This document shows, piece after piece, positions 1-9,218 of a stretch of DNA of 64,000 bases. Both the position numbers and the translations under genes were made by a program. How positions within the stretch are numbered: position 1 is the first letter of the stretch; each line of letters opens with the position of its first letter. The DNA is from Gemmatimonadales bacterium (lineage in GTDB: Bacteria > Krumholzibacteriota > Krumholzibacteriia > LZORAL124-64-63): the NCBI GenBank assembly GCA_019038745.1, contig JAHOYV010000017.1, positions 1-64,000 on the forward strand, read 5' to 3'. The notes beneath the pieces were generated by a model. It saw only the letters and a program-made list of their open reading frames with translations. It was not told the DNA's origin and did no database searches.

Positions 1-877
1 GGATTCCCTCGCTCCAAACAATCCAATTTCCGAAACCAGGTCCGCTGACGTTTGGCATACTGTCGAGTAACCCGAACGATGGCGGAGGGCACCTCACCGA
101 GATTCAACTCCCCTTTTAACATGGCAACGATCTCCCGATAACCAATACTTCGCAGACCGGGACAATCAGCTGAATGCTTCCCCAGGGCTGCCTCTGTTTC
201 CTCGATCCAACCGCTCGAGACCATAATCTCCGTGCGCTGGGCGATGCGCTTGTCCAGCTCGGGTGTCGGGCGTTCCAGCACAAAGGTGGGAAACCTCAGT
301 CCTAAAGCAGGGACAGGCCGTTGCTCAGCCGTCAACTCAGTCATCGACCGTCCGGATAATTGATGGATTTCCAGAGCCCGCTGGAGGCGATACCGATCAT
401 TTGGGTGAAGGCGCCCTGCTGAAATTGGATCGACTGCAGTCAAGCGGGTCAGGATCTCAGCATCGGATAACCGGTCAAGGTCGGCCCGTACGGCGGCCAA
501 GCGGCCACCATTGTTGCCGGGAATCTCCAGAAATCCTTCCTGCAAAGCGGTCAGATACATTCCGGCCCCGCCAACAAGAATTGGAACTCCCCCACGTCCG
601 CAAATCCCGGCAAACGCAATTTCGAAGTCATCCCGGAAACGCATCGCGTCATATTTTTCCGCAGGGGAAACAAAATCAATAAGGTGATGGGGGCAGATTC
701 CAAGCTCAGCCTGAGTGGGTTGTGCCGTGCCGATGCGAAGGCCCCGATATATTTGGCGACTGTCCAGGCTGATTACTTCAATGTGATGCTCGGCAGCCAA
801 ACGTGTAATTAGCTCGGTCTTGCCCACGGCGGTAGGGCCAACAATGACCGGACATCGGCGGCCCGAAAATTCACCAT
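1..877 (-). CDS. miaA: tRNA dimethylallyltransferase MiaA (3' end cut by window edge)
   Basis: Transfers a dimethylallyl group from DMAPP to the N6 of A37 in tRNAs that read UNN codons, making i6A, the substrate of MiaB. MiaB is encoded at 10805-12184 in the same run. Translation of the - strand from ATG 877 shows the P-loop GPTAVGKT (residues 14-21), the conserved SLDSRQIYRG segment, SIGYREI, and near the left edge TRQYAKRQRTWFRK, the family's C-terminal tRNA-contact signature. About 292 codons are present of a usual 300-320, so only the extreme C-terminus is missing. ATG 877 is chosen because an in-frame stop lies shortly upstream and the P-loop follows at the normal distance; a GTG at 874 is the alternative. 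It lies 41 bp downstream of mutL, matching the mutL-miaA adjacency seen in many bacteria. The family call is very secure. Confidence 0.95.
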
Positions 878-918
878 CTTGGTTTGAAGGGCGGCCTGCC
901 GGCATCCGGTCGTTCACA

Positions 919-2814
919 TCAGCTCCGCCCGAAGCGTTTCTCCAGCTCGGCCAAAGAGAACTGGATCAGGGTGGGTCGCCCGTGTGGACAACTCAGGGGC
1001 GTGTCCGTGGCGAAGAGCCGGTCCACGAGATTCTGCATCTCAGGCAATGTCAGGGATTCTCCCGCCCGAACTGCGGCGTGACAGGCGTAGCTTGCCAAAA
1101 GGTCGACCTGGTTTTCCTGGCTGGGTTTATCGTCCCAGGCAAGGTCGTCCAGGATATCCAGCAGCAAGCGACCCTCACTCCAGTTCTTGAGACTCGACGG
1201 GATGCCTTGCACCAGGATGCTCTGCCCCCCGAAGGGTTCGATGGAAAAGCCCATTGCTTCCAGTTGATCGGCGTGGGTCTGCCAGGCCTGCACCTGCCCG
1301 GGAGTTAGTTCCAGGTGGGCGGGAAAAAGAAGTTGCTGAGTGGTCACCCGGCTTCCGGAACTGGTTCCATCTCCGCTTTGGCCGCCACCTCCCAACGCCT
1401 GCTTGGCCTCGTTGTAGAGGATGCGTTCGTGGCTGTTGTGTTGATCAATCAAAACGAGTCCGCCCCGAATCTGGGTGACGATATAGGTGCGGTGCAGTTG
1501 CCAGAATGGGGCCGAGTGAAGGGGCGCATCCTGGGCGGTTCCAAGACTGGAATCTCCAATGCCGGGTGATGCTGCATCACCCTCCTGCGAAGGAGCCAGC
1601 GCTTCTGATCCGAATAGCTCGCCCTGTCCCTTGGGTACTCCCTTGAATTCGAATCCAGCCGACCCGCCTCGGCGAAAGTAGTCGCGCAGGTAATCATCCT
1701 CGGCCTTGGCGATACGCTCGGTCGCTGCTGCGTTGGGGCCGCTCGGTTCGGTTGTCGAATCGTCCTCCGTGTCGGAAACCCAAGGTCGCAATTCGTCAGC
1801 TTTTCTCAGGCTCAAACCATCCTGGAGAGCGTTCTTGAGCAACCCGAATATCTCCCGCTCCAACAGCAATCGGACTTCGGTTTTGGCAGGATGTACGTTC
1901 ACATCCACTTCCCCTACCGGCACCTGCAGAAAGGCAATGACCACGGGATGGCGCCCAGCGGGAACCACTTCCCGGTAGGCCTGGAAAATAGCCTGGGACA
2001 AAGCACGGTTTTCCACGGGGCGCCGATTGATGAAAAGGAACTGCTGTTCCCGGTTGCCGCGTGTCCAGGTCGGCCGTGAGGCCAATCCGCCCAGGCTGAA
2101 GCCGCCCTTCTCCATTTCGAAGCGGGCCAAGTGGTCGAGGACCGAGGCTCCGAAAAGATCCCGGGCGCGATCGGTTAGCGAGGAGGCCGGGCGCAAATCC
2201 ATGGCAACTTCGCCGTCGGCCTTGACCAGCCAGCGCAAATCCTGATGAGCCAAAGCCAATTGGGTCAAAAGTTTCATTACCGCCCGTTTTTCGGCCTGGG
2301 CTGTTTTCATGAATTTACGGCGGGCCGGAGTGTTGTAGAACAAGTCGCTGATGGTGACGGTGGTTCCGCGGTTACGTGGGGCCGGTTCCCTGCGGGTGAT
2401 TTCACTTCCGGCCAGTTCGATCATCCCCCCCGTGTCCTGGTCATTGGTGCGGCTGATGCAACGCACTTTGCTGACCGAGGCAATGCTAGCCAGAGCCTCG
2501 CCTCGAAAACCGAAGCTGTCGATCTGCATGAGGTCGGCCGCCGAGGCGATCTTGCTGGTGGCGTGACGCTCGAAGGCCAGGGGTAGATCGCGGAAGGGTA
2601 TCCCATGTCCGTTGTCGTCCACGCTCAGGGAAGTCAGGCCTCCATCCTGAAGAGTGATGGTCAAGGTGCTGGCTCCGGCGTCCAGGGCGTTCTCCACCAG
2701 TTCCTTGATGATGGACGCAGGCCGCTCGATGACCTCTCCGGCCGCAATCCGGTCGATGGTTGCGCTGTCTAGCACGCGAATGTGGGATGGACTATTTTCC
2801 TGGCTGCTGGACAT
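919..2814 (-). CDS. mutL: DNA mismatch repair protein MutL
   Basis: MutL couples MutS mismatch recognition to strand incision. The 631 residues are normal for the endonuclease type. The N-terminal GHKL ATPase is complete: ELVENALDAGA near 38-48, DNGHGI at 67-72, FGFRGEALAS at 101-110 and a later DLFYNTPARRKFM. The C-terminal dimerisation/nuclease domain has ACHAAVRAG near 577 and CPHGRPT near 609. The nuclease metal motif, usually DQHA-x2-E-x4-E, reads DQHNSHERILYNE (from 457): the alanine is asparagine and the last glutamate sits one position late. Nuclease activity is therefore likely but not assured. The start has a good Shine-Dalgarno (AAGGA, 5 nt from the ATG). It is followed by miaA and preceded by the GAF gene, with mutS one gene further upstream. 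No mutH is visible in the window. Confidence 0.97.
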   Translation of the reverse strand: MSSSQENSPSHIRVLDSATIDRIAAGEVIERPASIIKELVENALDAGASTLTITLQDGGLTSLSVDDNGHGIPFRDLPLAFERHATSKIASAADLMQIDSFGFRGEALASIASVSKVRCISRTNDQDTGGMIELAGSEITRREPAPRNRGTTVTISDLFYNTPARRKFMKTAQAEKRAVMKLLTQLALAHQDLRWLVKADGEVAMDLRPASSLTDRARDLFGASVLDHLARFEMEKGGFSLGGLASRPTWTRGNREQQFLFINRRPVENRALSQAIFQAYREVVPAGRHPVVIAFLQVPVGEVDVNVHPAKTEVRLLLEREIFGLLKNALQDGLSLRKADELRPWVSDTEDDSTTEPSGPNAAATERIAKAEDDYLRDYFRRGGSAGFEFKGVPKGQGELFGSEALAPSQEGDAASPGIGDSSLGTAQDAPLHSAPFWQLHRTYIVTQIRGGLVLIDQHNSHERILYNEAKQALGGGGQSGDGTSSGSRVTTQQLLFPAHLELTPGQVQAWQTHADQLEAMGFSIEPFGGQSILVQGIPSSLKNWSEGRLLLDILDDLAWDDKPSQENQVDLLASYACHAAVRAGESLTLPEMQNLVDRLFATDTPLSCPHGRPTLIQFSLAELEKRFGRS

Positions 2815-3007
2815 GCCGATCCTTCTTGAATGTTTTTATCAAGGCAAAGCAAATAGATGCAATTTCCCCGCGCCTTCGCAAGGCTCCACATTCTACCATG
2901 GAAAAGGAAGATTAAGCAGGTCCACTGTTCCCGTCAACAGCCAGGCGTTCCTCAGAGGGGGGCAAATGGAATTATTCGGGGATAACCGGTGGGAAAAGCA
3001 TCAGGAC

Positions 3008-5284
3008 TCAGCCCAGCCTTGAAAGTACACCCTCCAGGAGTTCCGCGGCAGTGTTTCCGCCTCCAGGATAGGCTCGGGTGATCGCTGAAATCTGAAGATT
3101 GCTATTACCGGTCAACCTCCGCAGGATTTCTATTACGCGGTTTTTGAGCCTTGGCAGGGATTGAATATCTTCAGGAACGAGAACCAAAATGGTCCCATCC
3201 TCCAGACAAGCGGCGATATCGCTACTGCGCAGGAGTCCGCACAGGTCCTGCACCAGACTGGGTATTTCATTAGCCTCAACTGCAGAAGGATCACAACGAA
3301 ACCCCGCTAATCCCAGCATGTTGTGGTAGCGGTCGCAACGGTCCATTTCTCTGCGTAGGATGTCCTCTATGGAACGGTTGAGAGTCGGTGAAGAAATTGG
3401 GGTGGGAATTTGAACAGAAACATCCCCCAACTCTTCCCGGGCCGGCCGTAAATCCTCTGCTTGGGCGGTCTCTGTCCTTGCTACCGGTTGAAATAGCGGT
3501 GCAAGGCGACTGGCAAAGATGGAGTCAAATTCGGTAAAGACCTTCCCGTCAAGGGGATGCAGGCGTTTCTTGTCAAGTAGCACCAACCCCGGATAGGGGT
3601 GTTCCCGCTGGAGGGGTACGGCCAGGACACTTCTGGGAAAGTCCATCGTAGGATCATGCACAAAAGTCATCACCGAGGCCTTGTGCGCCCGAACCTGAGC
3701 CTGCTCCAGTAGATTTTCGGCAACCCTCAACAATTTCTCGTCCGGGGTGGGAGCAGGACTGGCCGTGGAATCGGACAAAGGAGCGTAAAGGAGAAAAGCC
3801 TGTTGGGCGCCGGTAAGATCCCGGGCGGTCGACAGAATTCGCTCCTCGACTTCAAGGGATTCGGAGGCTGAAAAAGGCGCGATCTCAGCCAGGAATCCGG
3901 ACAAGGCGGTTAACCTGCTGACCTGGTCCCGGAGTTTGGCCCGTTCCAATACCCCACCCAGGTGTTTGTTCAACAGATAGAGAATCTCTCCGCTGATTCG
4001 ATGAAATTTATGGGCGATGGACGCCGAAGCAAATTTTGTGGTCAACACCGCCGTAACCGGATTGCGGCCCACCGGGAGGTGGAATATCGTTGAGCCACCG
4101 GCCACCTCGGGATCCAAGTCCTCAGCGGGGGTTTGGACCAGCGGGTTGCCCGTAACCAGGATTTCGGCAATGCCGGAGGTCGTAGCTGCTGGATAGCTGA
4201 CAGTCTGGAGGTCTGCGACCAAAAGATCTCCATCCTCTGTCAGCAGGGAAAGTTTGGTCTCTTCGGACCCGCAAACGCGCTTCAAGTCCTCCAGCCAGGA
4301 CTTCAGTATCTCGCCCAGTTTGTTGGAGTGTTCCTGGGCCACGGCGAAGTTTTCGTCCAGTTCCCGGAAAATGTCACCGTTAACAACATCCTGCAGGCGC
4401 AGAAAACGGCTAAGGATCATCCCCAAACGCTGGGTCAGGCCCTGGATCGTCTCCAGGGCGTTGGGATTGAGCTCCGGTTCGCCCCAGTCTGAAGAAACGC
4501 TCAGAACTCCCAACAACACTCCGTCCCAAACCAGTGGGCTACAGACGGCGTTCTGAATCGAGGGTCGATCCCGTTGGGCGCCGGAATGAAGGTCGCCATG
4601 GATGCATTGGGCCTGGCGTGACAAAGCGACCTGTCCGGCCACTCCCTCCCCCAACTTGACTCGGGCCCGATGCATCGTGTGTTGGCTCAAACCGTAAGCG
4701 AAACCCAGATAGAGTTCCTCGGTAGCCTGATCCAGGAGCATAATGGATCCGCTTCCGGCCCCGGTGGCCCGGGTAGCAAGTCCCAGCAACCAGCGTAACA
4801 GGGATTCTCCGTCCAGGGCTTCTTCGATCCGGTTCAAGGTACTGTGAATTGTGGCGGTTTCCTCTTCCATGAATCCAGAATTCTCCCCGCCGAGCAAGGC
4901 GGGACCCCTCATGGGACGACTCTGAAAATGGCTTTGGTTCATCAAGGTGAGGAAGCGGTCGGCCAGAATCGGTTCAAGGCCGAAATCCCCAGCCTGGTCT
5001 ACCAGCGGGGCAATGGTCTGGTTGCGAGGGGGATGGATCATGTACCGTGCATCGCCCGGTTTCAGCTCCTCCAGGGAATTGATTACCCGCAAGCCCATGA
5101 TCTGGGCCAGCCCAGTACCGACGGAGGTTCCCAAGGGATCGCAAATGGCAACGATTCTGGTATTGCGATTTGTAGAAAGTTGAGCTAAAAGGGGGAGTTC
5201 TTCCTGCCCGGGGCAAACGAATACTACAGCCCATTCGGAAGAATCCGTTTGATGGTTCAATTGCATGTCCCGCTGATCAGACAT
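3008..5284 (-). CDS. Rossmann-like / GAF / degenerate GGDEF signalling protein
   Basis: A 758-residue soluble protein of unknown specific function. Residues about 15-115 look like a nucleotide-binding Rossmann fold (beta strand VVFVCPG, then RIVAICDPLG). Residues about 150-310 form a GAF domain (SIMLLD, LGEGVAGQVA, SPLVWDGVLLGVLSVSS). A second sensor-like region follows, and residues 635-758 have the layout of a GGDEF domain. Where an active cyclase has RLGGDEFAVLLPE, this protein has ACLEDGTILVLVPE (about 693-706), so it should not make c-di-GMP and may act as a scaffold or sensor. ATG 5284 is preferred over the 21-bp longer frame because GGGAGG sits 4-5 nt before it. It lies between mutS and mutL, but nothing in the sequence ties it to mismatch repair. 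There is no membrane segment or signal peptide. Confidence 0.75.
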   Translation of the reverse strand: MSDQRDMQLNHQTDSSEWAVVFVCPGQEELPLLAQLSTNRNTRIVAICDPLGTSVGTGLAQIMGLRVINSLEELKPGDARYMIHPPRNQTIAPLVDQAGDFGLEPILADRFLTLMNQSHFQSRPMRGPALLGGENSGFMEEETATIHSTLNRIEEALDGESLLRWLLGLATRATGAGSGSIMLLDQATEELYLGFAYGLSQHTMHRARVKLGEGVAGQVALSRQAQCIHGDLHSGAQRDRPSIQNAVCSPLVWDGVLLGVLSVSSDWGEPELNPNALETIQGLTQRLGMILSRFLRLQDVVNGDIFRELDENFAVAQEHSNKLGEILKSWLEDLKRVCGSEETKLSLLTEDGDLLVADLQTVSYPAATTSGIAEILVTGNPLVQTPAEDLDPEVAGGSTIFHLPVGRNPVTAVLTTKFASASIAHKFHRISGEILYLLNKHLGGVLERAKLRDQVSRLTALSGFLAEIAPFSASESLEVEERILSTARDLTGAQQAFLLYAPLSDSTASPAPTPDEKLLRVAENLLEQAQVRAHKASVMTFVHDPTMDFPRSVLAVPLQREHPYPGLVLLDKKRLHPLDGKVFTEFDSIFASRLAPLFQPVARTETAQAEDLRPAREELGDVSVQIPTPISSPTLNRSIEDILRREMDRCDRYHNMLGLAGFRCDPSAVEANEIPSLVQDLCGLLRSSDIAACLEDGTILVLVPEDIQSLPRLKNRVIEILRRLTGNSNLQISAITRAYPGGGNTAAELLEGVLSRLG

Positions 5285-5409
5285 GGTCCTCCCACGCAAA
5301 TACACAAATCCTGATTGATTCGTGGATCAAACACTGCATTTACCATCGGCAATTGCGCAACCTCCTGAAACACAATTCCATTCGGGATATTACACAGAGA
5401 TATTCAGAA

Positions 5410-8139
5410 TCACTCAGAGCCGCGGGAAGTAAGCTGCTCTTTGATTTTGGCCAACCACATGAAAGCATCCATAGGGCTGATTTTTTCCAGATCCATACCC
5501 TTCAGGGCATCCAATGCGTCCCGTTCTACCTCGTTAAAGAGACTAAGCTGGGCAGTCGGCCGACCGGACAGAGTGCTAGAGAGAGGAGAATCCGCTGCCA
5601 GGGAGGCTCCACCGGGAGTTCGAGGGTTTCGAGAGGTACGGGCCGACAGATCTCGCTCATCCGCCGTGCTTAATGAGGCCAGAATCTCTTCTGAACGGCG
5701 CAGGACCGGTTCGGGCAAGCCGGCCAGCCTGGCCACGTGGATACCGTAGCTTTTGTCGCTGCGGCCGGGCCCTACCGCGTGGAGGAAAATTATCCGCCCT
5801 TCCCATTCTTTGACCTCCAGCCTCAGATTTACCAGTCCGGGCAAATCATTCTCCAGCTCGGTCAGTTCGTGGTAGTGGGTGGCGAAAATGGACCGGGGCC
5901 GTGGACCGGCCGGGTGACACAGATACTCGGTAATGCCCCAGGCCAAGGAGAGTCCGTCATAGGTCGATGTGCCCCTCCCTATCTCGTCCAGAATAACCAG
6001 GCTGCGTGACGTCATTTGGTGGAGGATGTGCGCCGTCTCGCTCATCTCCATGTAGAAAGTGGATTCGCCGCGGGCCAGATTGTCACTGGCCCCCACCCTG
6101 GTGAAGATTCGATCGGCCACCCCGATCTTAGCGGAATCGGCCGGGACGAAGCTCCCTGTCTGGGCCAGCAAGGCGATCAAGGCAACCTGGCGCAGATAGG
6201 TTGATTTGCCACCCATATTGGGACCGGTCAGGAGCAGCAATTGCTGCTCCGGCAAACCAACTTCCGTGTTGTTGGGAATGAAATCACAATCAAGGAGGTT
6301 CTCCACCACTGGGTGTCGCCCCCCCTTGATGGACAGATCCAACGAATCGTTACAAACCGGTCGGCAATACTCGTTACGTTCAGCCACCTCGGCAAAACCC
6401 AGCAAAAGGTCAATGAGGGCCACCAGGCGGGCAGATTCATGAATTTCCCCCTGGCGAGGGCCAACAGAGTCCAGCAGCCCATTGAAGATCTCTTCCTCCA
6501 AACGCCCTGCTCGCTCCTCGGCATCCAGGATGGTGGCTTCCGCCTCCTTCAGTTCTTCGGTATGAAATCGGCTGGAATTGACCAGGGTCTGCTTCTGGGA
6601 AAAATGATCCGGGACCCGATCCAGGTGCTTGCGGGTTATTTCAAAGTAGTATCCGAAGACCCTGTTGAATCCAACTTTCAGAGTCGGGATGCCGGTGGCT
6701 TCGCGCTCCTTGGCCTGTAGTCCCGCCAAGAACCCCTTGGTGTCGGCGGTGATGCTCCGGCAGCGATCAAGCTCGTCGGACACGTCGGAAGAAATATAGC
6801 CCCCCTTGCGGGTTGTAGAACCCGCCTCTGGGCTAATGGCGGTGAGCAACTCGGCGGCAAGTTCGCTGAAATCCGCCATCTTTTCTGCCCAGTGGTGGAT
6901 CAGGTGGCCATCGTGTTCACCCACCGAGGATGCCTTGGCAAGTCGCATCACGGCCTCGAGGGATTCGCCCAATAGTCGCAGGGAGGAAGGCCCGATACGG
7001 CTGGTGGCCGCACGGGTTGCCAAGCGTTCCAGGTCCCCGATTCCGCCCAGAATTTCCCGCAAATTTCGTCTCCAGGTCCGGTCCTGGAGGGCTGAGTCCA
7101 CTCCGGCGTGCCAGTGGGCCAACTCCTGCGTATCGGTTAGAGCTTCGGCCAACCGGCGAGCCAGAAGGCGGTGTCCCATGGCGGTAACCGTGCCGTCGAC
7201 GTGATGGATGAGGGTCCCTTCCCCCTTTTCACCACGGAAGGTGCGGAAGATTTCCAGGTTGCGCAATGTCTCCTCGTCCAATACGAGGCGGTCTCCCCGG
7301 TCGGCGAAACGCAGGCTGGAGATTTGTCTGGGCCGGCCAAGACTAAGGGATTCGAGATAGCGCAGTAAGGCTCCCGCCGTGGCGGTGGCCGCCTGCCTGT
7401 CGCCCTCTTCCAGACCGAAGGCAGCCAGGTTGGCCACTTGAAAGTGGTCCAACAGCGTTTGTCTGGCGAAGGAAGGATGAAACCAGGCCGAATTGACGGG
7501 AGTAATGACCACCTGGGGAACCGCCAAACGCATCCGGGACAGTTCAGGTCCAGGAGTATCTTCCCGCACGATCACTTCGCGGACCGGGTGCCTAAGACAG
7601 AGACCGGCCAGGGTGGATTGCTCCAGGCCGCAGCGGAACTCCCCGGTTGAAGCGTCCAACAGGGCCCAACCCCCGTGATCGGTTTTCTGGGGTAACCAGG
7701 CCAGACAGTAGTGACCGGCACTTTCGTCAATCAATTCTTCGGCAGTGATGGTTCCCGGGCTGATGATCTCCACCACTTCCCGCTTTACCAGACCCTTGGC
7801 CAAAGCGGGATCCTCGACTTGTTCACAGATGGCAACGGTAATGCCCGCGACAAGGAGGCGGTTCAGGTAGGTCTCGAGGGCGTGAAAGGGAACCCCCGCA
7901 AGGGGCACGGGATGGTCGCTCTTGGCGTCCCGACTGGTCAGATTAACCCCGGCGACCCGGGCCATGGTTTGGGCGTCTTCGAAGAAGGTTTCGTAGAAAT
8001 CTCCCATCCTGAACAGAAGTAGACAGCCCGGGTGCTGGGCCTTGATTTCCATGTACTGGGTGAGCATGGGAGTCAGCTTGGCGTTGGAACCGCTTTTGCC
8101 TGCGGATGAATCTTTTTTTGGGGAGTTGCCGGAAGTCAT
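5410..8139 (-). CDS. mutS: DNA mismatch repair protein MutS
   Basis: Mismatch-recognition ATPase that works with MutL (919-2814). The mismatch-reading Phe-x-Glu is present in GDFYETF (F48, E50). The ATPase has TGPNMGGKSTYLRQVA (Walker A), RGESTFYMEM, DEIGRGTSTYDG (Walker B/D-loop) and ATHYHELTEL. From ATG 8139 the protein is 909 residues, slightly above the usual 850-890, because of a Ser/Lys-rich N-terminal lead and a low-complexity linker before the C-terminal dimerisation segment. An open frame extends upstream to 8358, but it overlaps the preceding SPOR gene and has no family similarity, so the start 10 bp after that gene's stop was chosen. The Shine-Dalgarno is weak. The C-terminus has the usual LSLFNEVE and MDAFMWLAKIKEQ-like tail. 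Confidence 0.97.
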   Translation of the reverse strand: MTSGNSPKKDSSAGKSGSNAKLTPMLTQYMEIKAQHPGCLLLFRMGDFYETFFEDAQTMARVAGVNLTSRDAKSDHPVPLAGVPFHALETYLNRLLVAGITVAICEQVEDPALAKGLVKREVVEIISPGTITAEELIDESAGHYCLAWLPQKTDHGGWALLDASTGEFRCGLEQSTLAGLCLRHPVREVIVREDTPGPELSRMRLAVPQVVITPVNSAWFHPSFARQTLLDHFQVANLAAFGLEEGDRQAATATAGALLRYLESLSLGRPRQISSLRFADRGDRLVLDEETLRNLEIFRTFRGEKGEGTLIHHVDGTVTAMGHRLLARRLAEALTDTQELAHWHAGVDSALQDRTWRRNLREILGGIGDLERLATRAATSRIGPSSLRLLGESLEAVMRLAKASSVGEHDGHLIHHWAEKMADFSELAAELLTAISPEAGSTTRKGGYISSDVSDELDRCRSITADTKGFLAGLQAKEREATGIPTLKVGFNRVFGYYFEITRKHLDRVPDHFSQKQTLVNSSRFHTEELKEAEATILDAEERAGRLEEEIFNGLLDSVGPRQGEIHESARLVALIDLLLGFAEVAERNEYCRPVCNDSLDLSIKGGRHPVVENLLDCDFIPNNTEVGLPEQQLLLLTGPNMGGKSTYLRQVALIALLAQTGSFVPADSAKIGVADRIFTRVGASDNLARGESTFYMEMSETAHILHQMTSRSLVILDEIGRGTSTYDGLSLAWGITEYLCHPAGPRPRSIFATHYHELTELENDLPGLVNLRLEVKEWEGRIIFLHAVGPGRSDKSYGIHVARLAGLPEPVLRRSEEILASLSTADERDLSARTSRNPRTPGGASLAADSPLSSTLSGRPTAQLSLFNEVERDALDALKGMDLEKISPMDAFMWLAKIKEQLTSRGSE

Positions 8140-8149
8140 ACTTGACCCG

Positions 8150-9217
8150 TCATTTCGCCAAATCGGCCACGATAACTTCAACGTCAAGTTTCCGCGCCAG
8201 ACGTTTGGCCTCGGTGTTGGCCAAGGCGGGATTAACGAAGGAGCCAAGGCGAATTTTGTAGAGGAACTGGCCCCTGGAGTCTCGGACCTGTTCAATGCGC
8301 AGGTCGGGAACCTTATCCAGGAACTGTTGCTGGAAAGCCAGGGCAAGCCCGCGGTCACTGAAAGCGCCCAACTGCAGGCAATAGCGACCGTCCGTATTCT
8401 CTACGCGGTTGATTACCGAATCGACCTGAGTCGAGTTGGTCGCCAAACGAGCCTCAAGATCCTCTCGTTCAGTGCGCAGCACCCTATTGATTTCCAGGAG
8501 AGCCAGGCTGCCGGGTTGTCGAGTGCGCAATTGTTCGACCAGGCGGTCGGCCTGCTCTTGGTCCCCAGTTCGGCGATAGGCTTCCCACAATCCAGCGGCC
8601 TGGAGCGATTCGGAACCGGCTGGATCACCGGTGGTGGCCGATTGGAAATAGCGCAGAGCCAAAGAGTAATCGTCCTGTTGCAATCCGATATCGCCCAGAG
8701 TGTTGCGCGCCAAAACAAAAGCTGGATCATCGGGCCGGATCGAAGCCAGCATTTCCCGCGCTTTCTGGAGAGCTCCAAGCCCACGGTAGGCATAACCGGC
8801 TTGGAGGTAGATGGCCCCAGGTAATTCGATCGCCTCTTCACTGAAGATCCGATTCAGGGGAACCAGAGCCGCCCGGTACTGGCCGCGGGCACATTCCAAT
8901 TCCGCTATCTCTAGAGCTACCCGAAGGCGGACCGTTTCTGGCAGGTTGGAGCTGCCCAGAGCATCCTGCAAAAGGGCCAAGGCCTGCTCCGGGTTACTGA
9001 GCAAGCGGCTACGCCAGAGAATTTCCTCCCCCGGCCGGGCACTCCACTCACCCGCATCCAGTAGGGAACGAGCTGTTGTATAGTTCCCGACCCTGAATTC
9101 GTCGGCCACACTCTGCATTACACCGGGAGCCGGCATGGCCGTCAGCCCCACAATTAGCACCAGCGAGACTCCGGTGGACAACAATGTTTCACGATTGCAT
9201 CCGAAACGGAAAAACAA
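8150..9217 (-). CDS. Exported TPR protein with C-terminal SPOR domain
   Basis: A predicted periplasmic or surface protein of 355 residues. An N-terminal hydrophobic stretch (LLSTGVSLVLIVGLTAMPAPG) looks like a signal peptide. The middle is made of TPR-type helical repeats, for example QAGYAYRGLGALQKAREML. The last ~80 residues form a SPOR domain (YCLQLGAFSDRGLALAF, then FLYKIRLGSF), a fold that binds denuded peptidoglycan at division septa. The start is inferred as TTG 9217: it follows the lapB stop by 1 nt and has GGGGAGG 9 nt upstream. A longer frame to 9313 would overlap lapB by about 95 bp and spoil the signal peptide. A role in envelope assembly or division is inferred from the domains and from the lapA-lapB neighbours. 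No exact orthologue is recognised. Confidence 0.8.
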   Translation of the reverse strand: MFFRFGCNRETLLSTGVSLVLIVGLTAMPAPGVMQSVADEFRVGNYTTARSLLDAGEWSARPGEEILWRSRLLSNPEQALALLQDALGSSNLPETVRLRVALEIAELECARGQYRAALVPLNRIFSEEAIELPGAIYLQAGYAYRGLGALQKAREMLASIRPDDPAFVLARNTLGDIGLQQDDYSLALRYFQSATTGDPAGSESLQAAGLWEAYRRTGDQEQADRLVEQLRTRQPGSLALLEINRVLRTEREDLEARLATNSTQVDSVINRVENTDGRYCLQLGAFSDRGLALAFQQQFLDKVPDLRIEQVRDSRGQFLYKIRLGSFVNPALANTEAKRLARKLDVEVIVADLAK

Positions 9218-9218
9218 G

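Noticed and set aside
2815-3007. TTGACG and TAGAAT elements upstream of mutL
   Set aside because: They are not spaced to form one promoter, and no partner hexamer at 16-18 nt is convincing.
5257-5352. 31-residue frame on the - strand with AGGAGG upstream, overlapping the start of the GAF gene
   Set aside because: The Shine-Dalgarno is attractive, but the frame starts at TTG, overlaps the GAF gene out of frame and shows no motif; best treated as chance unless conserved.
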